Positions 22,924-33,600 of a stretch of 64,000 bases of DNA are shown one piece after another. Position 1 is the first letter of the stretch. Each line of letters opens with the position of its first letter. Made by a program: the position numbers and the translations under genes. The stretch is from Pleodorina starrii (taxonomy: Eukaryota > Chlorophyta > Chlorophyceae > Chlamydomonadales > Volvocaceae), in the NCBI GenBank assembly GCA_030267565.1, contig BRXU01000018.1, positions 496,001 to 560,000 of the forward strand, read 5' to 3'. Under the pieces are notes generated by a model. It did no database searches, was not told the origin of the DNA, and saw only the letters and a program-made list of their open reading frames with translations.

Positions 22924-24214
22924 ACGTATTATACTGATAATTTTAGGCTCTGAGCTACCGTGCTTCAAATTTAGCTACATGTGAAAACGGCCTTTGGATC
23001 CATCCAACGAGATGGATTAGGAACGAATTATGAATCGCCATGAAGTGAGAACCCTAAATGGACCGCCTCGTCGCAATGATCTGCGCGCGAGTCCTGATAT
23101 CCCGCCGAGCTTCCTTCATATGAACAGGTTTCCGGGATTTGCCGACCGCTGAGGTTCCGCCTCATCGTCTGCCGGAAGATAAACCGTCCAGCGTCCACGA
23201 TATTCGACGGGCTGCCGTATGTACGGCACGTCGAAGCTCGCAACCGTTGACGTCGCGCCCACAATTTATTCTAAATAAATTGCGGGCTGCTTCAACTAAG
23301 TTGATTATATAGTTTATGCTGTGCTAAATAAATTAAAAGCTGGAGTCCTGCCGGCCGAGCCGACCTAGGTAACGAAGTTGTGCCAAAACCGCGACAGAGC
23401 GCCGTCTTGCTGCGGCTGCTAGGAAGGCATACATGGATGCCTGCCTGCCTTCCTTCCCTCCTTCCTGCCTGCTTCCTCTGTAATTGATTAATAATAGCTG
23501 CTTCCTTGCCTGCATCCAAATGCGCGGATTGCAGGCCAACACGGTTTCCCTACGTATTATATATTATGCGACATGTTGCTTGTTGCGTGAGCTCGGTGTT
23601 CCTTCGCGCGTCAGCCCTAGTAGGGAGAGGAAACGGCCTCTCTTTCAGTTCACTGCAGCCGCGGCCACCGTCTGCCCGCCGTCCGAGGCCCAGAGACCCT
23701 CGTTCCTTCGGCGCCGCAGAGCGAGCCCCGCCCATATCCATCCGGCAGCATCCGACAACATTTTCCTTCGCTCCCACCTTTCGTGCCCTTGCCAACTGCT
23801 GCTGTGAACCCTGCTGTGCTGCCCCCCAGCAGGCGGTGAGCTCGTGCCCCGACCATCCAACCGATCCAACTGCCAACCGCCAACGACGACGACGAGCACG
23901 TGTCCCCCCGAGCGCCCAGCCCGCCTGCCTACCTGCCTGTCTGCCGATCGGCGCTACCGGAAGTGAGGGAGCGCGAGCAGGTTGAATACATTGCTCTTCG
24001 TTGCCCTTGGGAGAACGCAACGCCGGTGGGTGGTTTTACTTGGCGGATCGGAATTGTCACAAAGCGCGCGCGGCTCTGGTCAAGGTTGGCATCCGAAGGC
24101 ATCGAACGACATACAATTGCGTTGTTCAGAAGGGGGCGCCGGCGGCGGTAGGTTGGAAGACGGCCAGTCCGTTTACGACCGATCGCCGCCGCCTGCGAAC
24201 CCTGCTGTGCCTTT

Positions 24215-24220
24215 TATAAG
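24215..24220 (+). promoter_or_regulatory. TATA box candidate upstream of the second pherophorin-like gene
   Basis: TATAAG within CTTTTATAAGAGAG, about 340 bases before the ATG at 24560. No initiator element was identified. Confidence 0.35.
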
Positions 24221-24559
24221 AGAGTAGCTTAGGATTTTGATATGGATGGGCCGGAAATAAGTTGACGAATCGCGCCGCAATGGGCAAAAGAAACTGCGCA
24301 CTGCCGGCTGTATGCGCGCTAAGCCGCTGACACACCTCGATCCCACTTCCCCTCCCCGGCCCTTCCGTGTTTCCTGCCGACAGTCCGGAGGTTGGTGGAG
24401 CACCACCTCGCCTGCACCCCGCCCCGCGACACAATCAGCTCACCATATACACACGCGCGCACGGTCGCACGCGCTCTCGCCTGCGGCGGGCGCTGTTGAG
24501 ATATTGTACGAACGCTCTACAGTACGGCAGCCGTACATCACAACACCACCACTCCCATC

Positions 24560-25264
24560 ATGGGCCATGGCCGCAGCAGCCGCAGCCGCAGCCGCAGCGG
24601 CGGCGGCGGTGCCGCCAGGCCGTGGGGACTTGCCGCCCTCCGTGCACTGCCAGCCTGCGCCTTCTGCCTGCTGATCCTCATAGCAATGGCATTGCCGGCG
24701 CCGGCGGCGGCAGCCCGCCCGCCCCCATCCTCTTTCGTTGCGAACTGCAAACCAGTCGGCAGCCGCTGCATTCCCCCACGCTCCCCGTCCCCGCCGCCGC
24801 CGCCGCTACCTCCGCCGCCGCCGCCCTCGCCTCGGCCACCGCTCTCTCCCTCCACCGACTGTGATACCGGCGCCACCTTCTATGGCCTACCCGCCACAAT
24901 ATGCCCCCGCGCTCTTCCCCCGAGACGGCCTGCGAAGCCCTCGCCGCCGTCGCCGCCCCCGCCGCCGTCGCCTCCGAAACCACCCAGCCCCGCGCCATCG
25001 GCGCCTCCGAAACCACCGTCGCCTCCGACGCCGCCGAGCCCGAAGCCCCCCTCGCCTCTTAAGCCGCCGCCGCCGCCCTCCCCGCCGCCGAAGCCGCCCA
25101 AGCCGCCGGCGCCGCCGCGGCCTTCTCCGCTGCCGCCCTCGCCGATGCGGCCCCCGCGGCCGCCGCGCCCCTCGCCGTTGCCCCCCTCGCCGTTGCGGCC
25201 TCCAAGGCCACCGCAGCCCCCGCCGCCACCGCCCCCGCGGCCGCGTCGCTTGCGTCGCCCGTGA
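24560..25264 (+). CDS. short pherophorin-like secreted Ser-Pro-Pro protein
   Basis: A single exon of 234 residues. It has a Ser/Arg-Gly N-terminus, then a signal peptide after ARPWGLAALRALPACAF ending near PAPAAAA, a Cys pair (NCKPVGSRC), a short Pro rod, a second Cys pair (about residues 99-114), then an uninterrupted SPPKPP/PRPP rod to the stop. It would be secreted and wall-associated. Like the gene at 19018 it lacks the globular C-terminal pherophorin domain. Its signal-peptide exon keeps the ARPWG anchor but is much more diverged, so it is an older copy of the cassette. TGTAA at 25889-25893 is a plausible 3' end. Confidence 0.8.
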   Translation: MGHGRSSRSRSRSGGGGAARPWGLAALRALPACAFCLLILIAMALPAPAAAARPPPSSFVANCKPVGSRCIPPRSPSPPPPPLPPPPPPSPRPPLSPSTDCDTGATFYGLPATICPRALPPRRPAKPSPPSPPPPPSPPKPPSPAPSAPPKPPSPPTPPSPKPPSPLKPPPPPSPPPKPPKPPAPPRPSPLPPSPMRPPRPPRPSPLPPSPLRPPRPPQPPPPPPPRPRRLRRP

Positions 25265-25636
25265 AGGAGTCGTCGCCTCTCCCTCACATCCCCCCTAAAT
25301 GGGTTTCCGGGAGACTGAAAACGCGCTCACGCTGCTGCGAAGTCGAGGTCTGAGCTGGAAAGGCCAACGGCGGCTCGCCAAGCTGGGGAGTCTGAGGAGA
25401 AGCAGTCAGCAGCCGATTGCGTCGGGTGGGCTGTGGGGGTGTGAATGGAGTATTGTGTGCGGCTGTGCTGCCGGGGAGGGAGCTAGCGGCGGCGGCGGCG
25501 GCGGCATCGCACGCACCGGTTTTTTATTGTTGTGGTGGGTGGGGGCCTGCATCCCCGCCTGCTGGTAATCGCACTAGGAGCTAAGCAGTGCGGTAGTTGC
25601 AGGAAAGCGCGCGCGAAAACTGGATTGGATAAGAGT

Positions 25637-25660
25637 GGATGGATGGATGGATGGATGGAT
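25637..25660 (+). repeat. GGAT tetranucleotide microsatellite
   Basis: Six GGAT units, non-coding. Confidence 0.9.
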
Positions 25661-27549
25661 ATGCATATATATCATTGCGTTGGTTTCTGAAAAAGGGTGT
25701 ACGACTTTATTTGCGGGCAGCGGGCTGCAGGGCTGGTGCGTGCGTGTCGGCGGTGTTAGCTCGGTTAGGTAGTTAGTTGACTCTTGACAGGTTGCTCGTA
25801 CACGCCCGCCGCGAGCGCGCGCGCGGGCGCGGTTCTTAAAAAAAAGAGCTTTGTCGAGACGCAGGGGGTATGTACGGTGATGATGAAATGTAAGAGATTC
25901 TGTCCGCGACTGCATCGTGTATAACGTTTGCTGGTTCCTATCCGTGAGGATGTGAGCAAACCCAGCCATCGCCGCATGTCAAACTAAACCGAACACGCGA
26001 ATGCCATGTATGTACGTACGGCAGCGAGCGGCGGTCTCCAGCGGCGGGACGTAAAGGCGCCACCGACTAACCTCAGAGGCGGCGGCTGCCTCGACTTTCG
26101 GACCGTGCCGGCCAAACATAGATAGCAGAGCCAGCGGGCCAGCTGGCCGTGCGCTCAAGGGCAGACGACCTGGGATGGCGCTCATCTCAGAGCCTCGTTC
26201 CGCCGTTTTTCTAAACTCGTTTGCGTGCGCATCTTTCGTTGGGTAATAACCTTCTGCCGGGATGCAGCCGCGCAGGCGCGATCACCGAAACACACCATGT
26301 ATGTAGCTACCAGTGGCGGGGAGAGGGGCGGGTACATGCGGCGAAACGCGCACGTAGGGTACTGGCCACCGGTCCCGAGCCACTTGAACGAACGCCGCCA
26401 GTGGTTGAGTGGCAGCAGGTTGTGCCCTGCAGCCCTGCGTCAACATCAACATCAACACAAACGGTAACACAGAAACGTAACACAAACGCCAAATAATTGT
26501 ACAACACTGCAGATCGATTCAAACGCCGGCGACTCGCTGCGCGGGTCGGGGTCCTCTGCAAAGCTCTGCGAATAAAGCGATACGTCCATATCCACGCCCC
26601 AGCAGCAGCTCATCACATTCCCAGTTGGTTTCCCACAACCACACAGATATGATGCATGGCTCTATCTGCGATAGCCTTTTACGAGGAGTCGCGTGGCCCC
26701 ACGCAACGGTGAGGGATCAGCGTGGCCCCACGCCCGAAAAATGATATTTACAATCTGCTGTGTAGAAAGACGCACCCCCACGAGGTCGAGGCCCTGAGGA
26801 TGCTTGAGCTGAGCTCCCAGTAGCTCGTGCTGAGGTTGGTGCCGCTGCGGTGGCAGGGCAAAGCAAGAGATAGGCCTGGTGGCGCCGGGAAGAGGGAACG
26901 GATAAGCTTTGGGAGCGAGGGGCCCTGCTGGGATGTATGTGTGCCAGGAACGCGCGTGGGCCATATTTCGGCGATTTGTGGATGTAGCGATGGGCGAGCC
27001 AGGCGACGGGAGGACGAAACGATCGAGACGACGTAATTAATTAACTCGAGACGCCTTCCGTGAATGCATCTAACGTAGTTGCGAGCCGACGGATGGATGG
27101 ACCAGTCGCTGCTCGTCGCTGTTTAGGTAATTACCGGTTTGTCGCTTCACACTATTTCGTCTATGTCCTGGAAATAAGCAGTCGTTACTGGCCGGAATTG
27201 CAGCAGCTGCTGCGAGGCTTCTGTCCTATCGAACTGGCCTGACTTGTATCGCCGCAGCTACAGATGCATGTTGAGCGCTCCTCGGCATTCCTCGCAACGC
27301 GTATCCCTCGGCGCGCGCGGTGAACACTGCATCATCTCAGACTTTCTAAATTTCTTTTCCTTGACGTTTTCCTTGGTGGCCACAAAAGTCGCTCACCCAT
27401 GTCCGCCGATCTGCTAGAAGACCAACCGATCAACGGGTAGCTGCCAGCCTGCGACGGAACCGTTAGGCTTCCAACGGTCGTCGTACTGCATCGGCCCAAT
27501 TCGCAATTCCGACCTGCCTTTGCGCCCCTCCGGCTCGCAACCCAAGACC

Positions 27550-27556
27550 TATAAAT
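27550..27556 (+). promoter_or_regulatory. TATA box candidate upstream of the third pherophorin gene
   Basis: TATAAAT preceded by GGCTCGCAACCCAAGACC. The GGCTCGCAACCC block is shared with the promoter candidate at 17823-17865. Confidence 0.45.
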
Positions 27557-28384
27557 GCGACCCGCGCTCGCCACCCCCTCTGCAAACCTTTTCGGTCCTT
27601 CCCGGCAGCGAGAACCACCAGTCCATCGGCGCACGATTCGCTTCCGCGTCCGCTCGCTCCCCTCCGTCGGTCGCCACTTCAACATCTGCAGGTATGGTCG
27701 CTCGAGCCACCTTTGTCCGCCGACCGCAAGCGCGTTGTTTCCACTCACGCGGCAGCTTCGGTCACACGCCTACCTGCGTCCGCACACGACCTCCAGCAGC
27801 CCATACCATACTTCCATAGCAGCTGCCCCCGTGAGCCTCAAAACGTTTTTTTAACTAACGCCGCAGGTTTTCCTCGGTTTCGTTTCCCCGTACTGCCGAT
27901 GCGCCACTGCCCTTACCCCGCGACCGTCGTCAATTGATGCTGCCAATGCTGCAGAGCTGCACACCCACATACACTGATGCACCCACCATCCACCTAAGCT
28001 CAACGAGCCCGGTGCCCGGCGCCAGCACCCGACGCCTTTGCCACTTTCGCCCTGTCCCCCTGAAACCTCGCGTTTCGGCCCTCTATTTCCCCGCGCTGCC
28101 TTTTCCTCAGGCGGCGCACGCCCAGCAAAGCAAAGCAGGACAGCGCAGCGACGAGGCGGCCTACCCCTTCGGAACGTTGCTGCGGCAGCATTGCGGGAAA
28201 CACGACCCAAGGTGTTTCGGAGCCGCGACGGCCCTTTTGGAATCCGGGCAGAGAGGCAGCATCATCATCATCACTTGTTAGGGAGATCGCGTGCAAGTGC
28301 AGATACACACTTGAAACACAAACCCCCACCCAGTGAGCCCGCGCTCTCGCCGCTTGCGGCTCCATCCTTGTCTCACCAGCGACT

Positions 28385-29912
28385 ATGACGCAGCGCCGCG
28401 CAGCGTCGACGCACCGCACCGCCGGCGCCAGGCCATGGGGTCTCACCACCGCCCTCCCGGCGCTTCCAACCCTGCTCAGCAGCCTGCTGCTGCTCACAGC
28501 GCTGACACTGCCGGTGACGCCGGCGGAGGCTGCACGCAGGCGGCGGCCGCCACCCCCTTCTGCCCCGGAGACGCCGCCGCCTAGCCCGCCAAAGCCGCCC
28601 AGGTCCAACTGCATATCGGTCGGTTATTTCCAGGTCTGCAACAGATCTCCACCGCCGCCGGCACCCCCGCCCAGCTTCCCGCCGCCGCTGACGTCGCCGC
28701 CGCCCCTCGCCGCCGCCGACGCTCGTCCGCCGCCGCCCCCGCCGCCACCACCCCCACCCAGCCCGCCGCCTCCTAGCCTCTTGGCCCGCAGCCCCCCACC
28801 ATCAACCACCAATCTGACGCAAAGAAGCCCGCCGCCGCCGCTGCCGCCGCCGCCGCCGCCGGCGCTGCCGCTGTTCCCGTTCTACACCTGTGCCGCGAGC
28901 CGCAAGCGCACCGACGTGTTTCCGTACCAGTTCGGCAACGCGATCCGGGATCTCAGTATCGGCAGCGTCAACAGTGGCTCCGTTGCCACGTGGTGCTTCC
29001 CCATCACGGTCAAAGACGACCTGGCGGCGCTCGTGGGCAGCGCCAGCGGCGACAGCGCGCGGTGCGCCGCCATGAACATCGCCAGGGTGCAGTTCCTCAT
29101 AAGTGAGAACCCCCGCGCGCGGTCGGCGGCCTGTCGATGTATCCCACCTGTATATATCCACCTGTATCTACCTGTATCCCACCTGTATCCCACCTGCCCT
29201 GTATCCACCTGTATGTGCCTGTATCCACCTGTATGAGCAGTCCGCGCAGTCCGCGCGCGAGCGCGAGGTGTCGCGTCGTGTCGTGTGCTCGTGTGCTCGT
29301 GTGCTCGTTTCTGGTCCGGTCTTCACGCTGGGAGAGGAGAGGAGAGGAGACTGCAAATGAACCCATGAAGCCGCAGCTAGCCCACGGGCCCTGCTGCCTC
29401 ATTCCATGCTTCCTCCCATCCTCCCCTGCTTCCTCCCTTCCCCCCTCCTTCTTTCCCGCCCCCATCTCCACCAGACCCCCCGCCGCGACCCGCACTCACT
29501 GCCCCCTTCCCCTGTCCCTTCCCCCTGTCCCTTCCCCTCCCCTCCGCTCCACACAGAACCCAGCTGCGCCCTGGCCAAGCCCGCCAAGCGCGCCACACTC
29601 AACGGCGTGCCGGTGACCCCGATTTACTCGCGCGAGAACGGCGGCCAGTACGGCGTCCTGACCGTTCGCGGCAACGGCAGCGATGGCCTGGGTTTCACAG
29701 TCGGGCGCGTCGCCAACCAGGGCTTTTACCTCTGTCTGGAGCTAAATACCACCGCCCCCGACGGCTGCGGCAGGCCGGAGGGGCTGTGCTTTGGCAGCGA
29801 GGGCGAGGAGGGGCCGGGCGAGCGAGTGTGTACGTACTCGTTGCTGGATCGTAACGTGGACGCCGCGTGCTGTCCCGCAGAGACCACCGGTAAAATGGCC
29901 TTGGTGGGTTAG
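28385..29912 (+). CDS. pherophorin (two-exon, full architecture)
   Basis: Exons 28385-29102 and 29557-29912 (ATA A|GT donor, ACAG acceptor, phase 1) give 357 residues. There is a signal peptide after ARPWGLTTALPALPTLL ending at TPAEAA, a Cys pair (NCISVGYFQVC), then Pro rods with PPPPPSPPPP repeats. The globular C-terminal pherophorin domain begins at FPFYTCAASRKRTDVFPYQ and continues across the splice with MNIARVQFL, RATLNGVPVTPI, a Cys-rich segment and CTYSLLDRNVDAACCP. Pherophorins are extracellular-matrix and cell-wall glycoproteins of volvocine algae; the rod is hydroxylated and glycosylated and the globular domains mediate assembly. Its signal-peptide DNA is nearly identical to that of the gene at 19018. 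TGTAA at 30395-30399 is the likely 3' end. Confidence 0.9.
29136..29236 (+). repeat. CACCTGTATCC minisatellite in the pherophorin intron
   Basis: About nine degenerate CACCTGTAT(C)C units between exons of the gene at 28385. Confidence 0.85.
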
Positions 29913-30515
29913 GTAGCTAGATGTGTAGATACTGGTAGGACTGATAGATGGTTGGATAGATAGATAGATGGTTGGATAGGTGGGTGGATAGATAGATAGG
30001 TGGTTGGACAGATAGATGGATTGATGGATACTATGCTACGGCAGCTGTTGATTTAGCGGGCAGAATGGTTCCGACCTGCCGCCGGGGCTAAGGAATATTG
30101 GGTTTTTGGCGGACGGGGATGTACGGCAATTACGGCAATTACTAAGAGAGAGAGGGAGGGAGGGAGAATAATATGCAGTACGTGGAATTCCGCCAGGAGA
30201 CGGTGCAAAGGATGCATGCAGCAGGCCGAGCGACAGGGATGACGAAAGATTGCAGTAATGCAGCAAGGTGCGCGCGCTCGATCGGTGTAAAATAAAAAGA
30301 GAAGATGCCGCACGCAGAGCGAAGGGGGACGGAGACGGCGTTGGCGACCGGGCCCGGAACCCGGGTTCCAGAACTTGCCGGACGGACATACACCTGTAAC
30401 ATAATACCAGGACGAGAAGCGCGGCGACCCGCGTCGCCGCCGCCAGCAGTGCTTCCATCTATCGGCGTTCGGCGATGTGCCCTGGCGACCCATTGGCTCT
30501 GAGACCACTCATGTA
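29913..30515. other. 3' flank of the pherophorin gene
   Basis: Contains a GATA/GGTTGGATA short repeat (29941-30028) and TGTAA at 30395-30399. No other gene is visible before the LINE target site. Confidence 0.6.
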
Positions 30516-30528
30516 GCTAGCCCTTGAA
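30516..30528 (+). repeat. 13-bp target-site duplication, left copy
   Basis: GCTAGCCCTTGAA is repeated exactly at 41237-41249 and abuts the TAA-rich end (3' tail) of the LINE. Confidence 0.85.
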
Positions 30529-30664
30529 TAATAATAAATAATAATGATGCGCCCGGCCGGTAGCCGAGGCGTGGGTTATGGGAGCAGAGGGGGTGGGGTG
30601 ACGGGTTTCCCCGGTCCCAGCCCCCCCCACCACCGCAAGGAACTTAAGACTTGTCCCACGTTGG

Positions 30665-33600
30665 TTACGTGCCGGCCGGTGTCGGTTCCGCATGGGGGTT
30701 GCGTTCCATTTGTCTGCGGGTTATAACGATAGTGTTGAGTGTCCTAACTGCATGGTCGTGGAGGTCGTTGCAGCATGCTCGGGCTTCCTTGCTGCCCGTG
30801 CCTAGGGTGTGGAGTAGAGGGCGTAGGTCCTTCCTGATAGTACCCGCAAAGCCGAGGCTGATGGCTTCCTGTGTTGTGTAGCGGACCTTCCATCCGGCTT
30901 CCATGAGGAGTTTGGCCAGTTCTGCGTGTTGTACGGCCTTGTCGTGCTGTTTCTGTGTGTGGTTGGTGTCGGCGGTGTAGCCGACCTCAACAATGTGTAC
31001 GGTGTGCTGGCTAGGGTACTGAGGTCCCTTGTACCCTTGCGCTTGCGTTTCATGGAGGGGGATGTCGGGTATAAGGAGTATATCGGGCCTGAGTTTGAGG
31101 CGTTTCTCATCCTCAATACTCGGGAGCAGCCATTTGGGCAGGCGTGTGCCGGCCACGCAGTCTGGTCGGGTGTCCGCGGGGCCGGCGTCCATTACAATGT
31201 AACAGCCTCCATTGGACCCACGGGCTAGCGTACTGGTAATGTTTTGGACCGCCTTGTTGTGCCGCTGTATGTATAGGGCTCGCATGCGGGGGTGAAGGCA
31301 GCCTCCGAGGATGTGCGCCCCTGAGTCGAGTTGGTTGCATAGGGGGCAATGTCCCGACGACGCAGGGCGGCCAGGTGCCACTGGTTTTTTAAATCGCCTC
31401 GCAAGCTTGGCGCTCCATAGCTGGCCGTATAGGTAGTCGAAGCACCGTTTAACGTGCTTGTGTCGGCCCGCCTTGCGCTGTAGAGTCCGAGTGCTGGTGC
31501 TTATGTCGAGGTCGGGCAGAGTGTTGGCGACGTATTTCATGTAATCTGTTTCGTTCGTGTATCCCGAGTGCGTTTCCGGGCTAACCAAGGACTCGATACC
31601 GCGGTTAAGGTCGTTTGCATAGTGCCCAGCGTTCTTCTCAGGCCCAGCCATTTTCCGCAGCCACCAGTGTTGACTTCGTGGATTATTGTCTGAGGTCTCG
31701 GTTGCGCTCAGCGCGTCGGGGTCTAGCTTGGAGAGTCCTCGCGCGGCTCGTACGGCTGCTTTGTCCGCTTTCTCGTTGTAAGTTACCCCAGTGTGGGCTT
31801 TCACTTTAAGCAAAGATGTCTTCAGGTTACAAGCCGCTCGTCGTTTAAGGATTAATACGATTTCCTCAAGCAGCGCCTTGTGCTTACTAAGCTGAAGCTT
31901 ATGTGGGTTGTTTATCATCTTTTTAATCAGATGTAGCGACGCGGCAGAGTCCGTCCATATAGTTAGGTGAGCTTCGTCGTGCAGCGTGCCTCTGCGCATC
32001 TGGAGTCCTTGATGGATGGCACTCAGTTCGCACCGTGTAATAGTTTGGCAGCCCTGGTGGCCTGCGTTCACATTGATGTGGAGCGTTGTGTTGGTAAGTG
32101 CGTCGACGGCCGCGGCCCCCAGGAGATGTCTTTCCTCGTCGCCATCTTTGATCTTTTGCACTGACCCGTCTGTGTATATGGCGTCTTGGGCGTTGTATCG
32201 CAGAGCATATTTGGCAGGAAATGCCAGGAACGCGGCGCTTCCCTCTTCCGTGGAGAGGTTGTCGCACGTGCGGGAGGGAGCTGCCGCGGCGGGTGGCTTC
32301 TCGGTCATACTACGCAGCCGCTTGCGCACCCATTGGGGTGGCTTCCAAGAGAGGGCGGGGCCAGTGGCGACGTGGCGGGCTGCCGTCATAGCAAGCGCTC
32401 TGCGGAGGCTGGTACCGTACGCGCGGCCGGATTCATTGCTAACCAGGAGTAGGGTGAGTCCGTTTGGGTAGGGTTTTGGAGCGTCTACGCTCACTTCGCT
32501 GTAAAGGTCCCCCGTTCCTGAAAATGCGTCTATTGTACCGATCATGGTGACCAACGGGTGGGTGAGGTAGCGGGTGTAGGGCGCCGTTTGGGACGTGGGC
32601 AGCAGGAGTAGGGTAGCGGTGGGGTTATCTGTGCTCCGTGTCGCGTCGGCCCAGCCTAGCGCCCATCGCAGTGCATGATGCCCCTCGTCCGGCTTAGGTT
32701 CAGGGTGCGCGACGGATACGCCCGTGCACGGTTGCGAATACGCGTCGTGGTTGGCTCCGAAGAGCTGATCTTCTGGGTACCGCGAGTAGTAGATGGCGGT
32801 GCTGTCTGCTACGTTGAGGGGGGATGCAAAGCGCTCTGTTGCGGCGCCCAGCGCGGTCATGAGGCGTTTCATCAGCCGTTCAGATATCCTCCGCTCATGG
32901 GCCTCTCGAATGGGGTGTGCTTTGGTGCCCCCTCCGTCCCGATACCGCAGGAGGAGGCGTGCGACATCCTCCGCGAAGCCACCCGCGGCCGCGATCTGTG
33001 CGTGATCTTCCGGGCGTTTCTGTTGGGCGTCGCTGTACCGGAGCCACAGGCTGCGGAGGCGGCTTGCCGACACCTGGCCGACGCAGCGCCCTTGGGGATC
33101 GTACACGAATGCCATCCCAATGGCTTGCAGTCCATCGGGTATGTCCCCGCTGCCGTCCCATGGTACATGCCTGTGTGTGCCGTTACGATTGCCAATTTGG
33201 ACCGTATACCGCCCCGGCGGGTGGATGTCCCGGTCCGGGTTACCCGGGTGTACGTTGATTTCGACAAACTGCCGTAGGAGACGCTGGCCTCGGGTCACGT
33301 TGAGGCATTCAGTCTCCCATCTACCTTGCTGTTGCCATTCCGTCAGGTGGTGGTCGCGTGCATTTTCCATCCGACCGGGGTCCTGTTCGGCCTCAACGGC
33401 GCGCCGATGCCGGAATGCATTCAGCAGCTCTGTCCAGTTGTCTTGCGAGGCCAGTCGCGACTCCTCATCTTCGGTGGGGGCCCATTCTACCTCGACTATC
33501 ATTTTGGGGTGAGTGGGGGCGGTGGGGGTTTCGTACCGGTGCACTGCCTTCGGGTGGTAGCCATTCTCGGTGTACAGTGCTATTGCCCCTTTAGTGATGA

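Larger units (their letters stand above)
20098..24559. other. spacer with small mobile element; no gene seen
   Basis: Open frames here are short and have no family signature. It holds the 20978-21081 tandem repeat, the third 45-bp motif copy, the inverted-repeat element at 22453-22923, an AT-rich near-palindrome around 23261-23280, and, from about 23800, a segment resembling 18375-18415 upstream of the first pherophorin-like gene. TGTAA at 21175 could end the first pherophorin transcript. Confidence 0.5.
25265..28384. other. spacer and 5' region of the third pherophorin gene
   Basis: No convincing coding sequence. Seen here: TGTAA at 25889, a GGAT microsatellite, two copies of the near-palindromic GCGTGGCCCCACGC around 26690 and 26720, and the TATA candidate at 27550 with about 830 bases of probable 5' UTR, in which an intron is likely. 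Confidence 0.5.
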
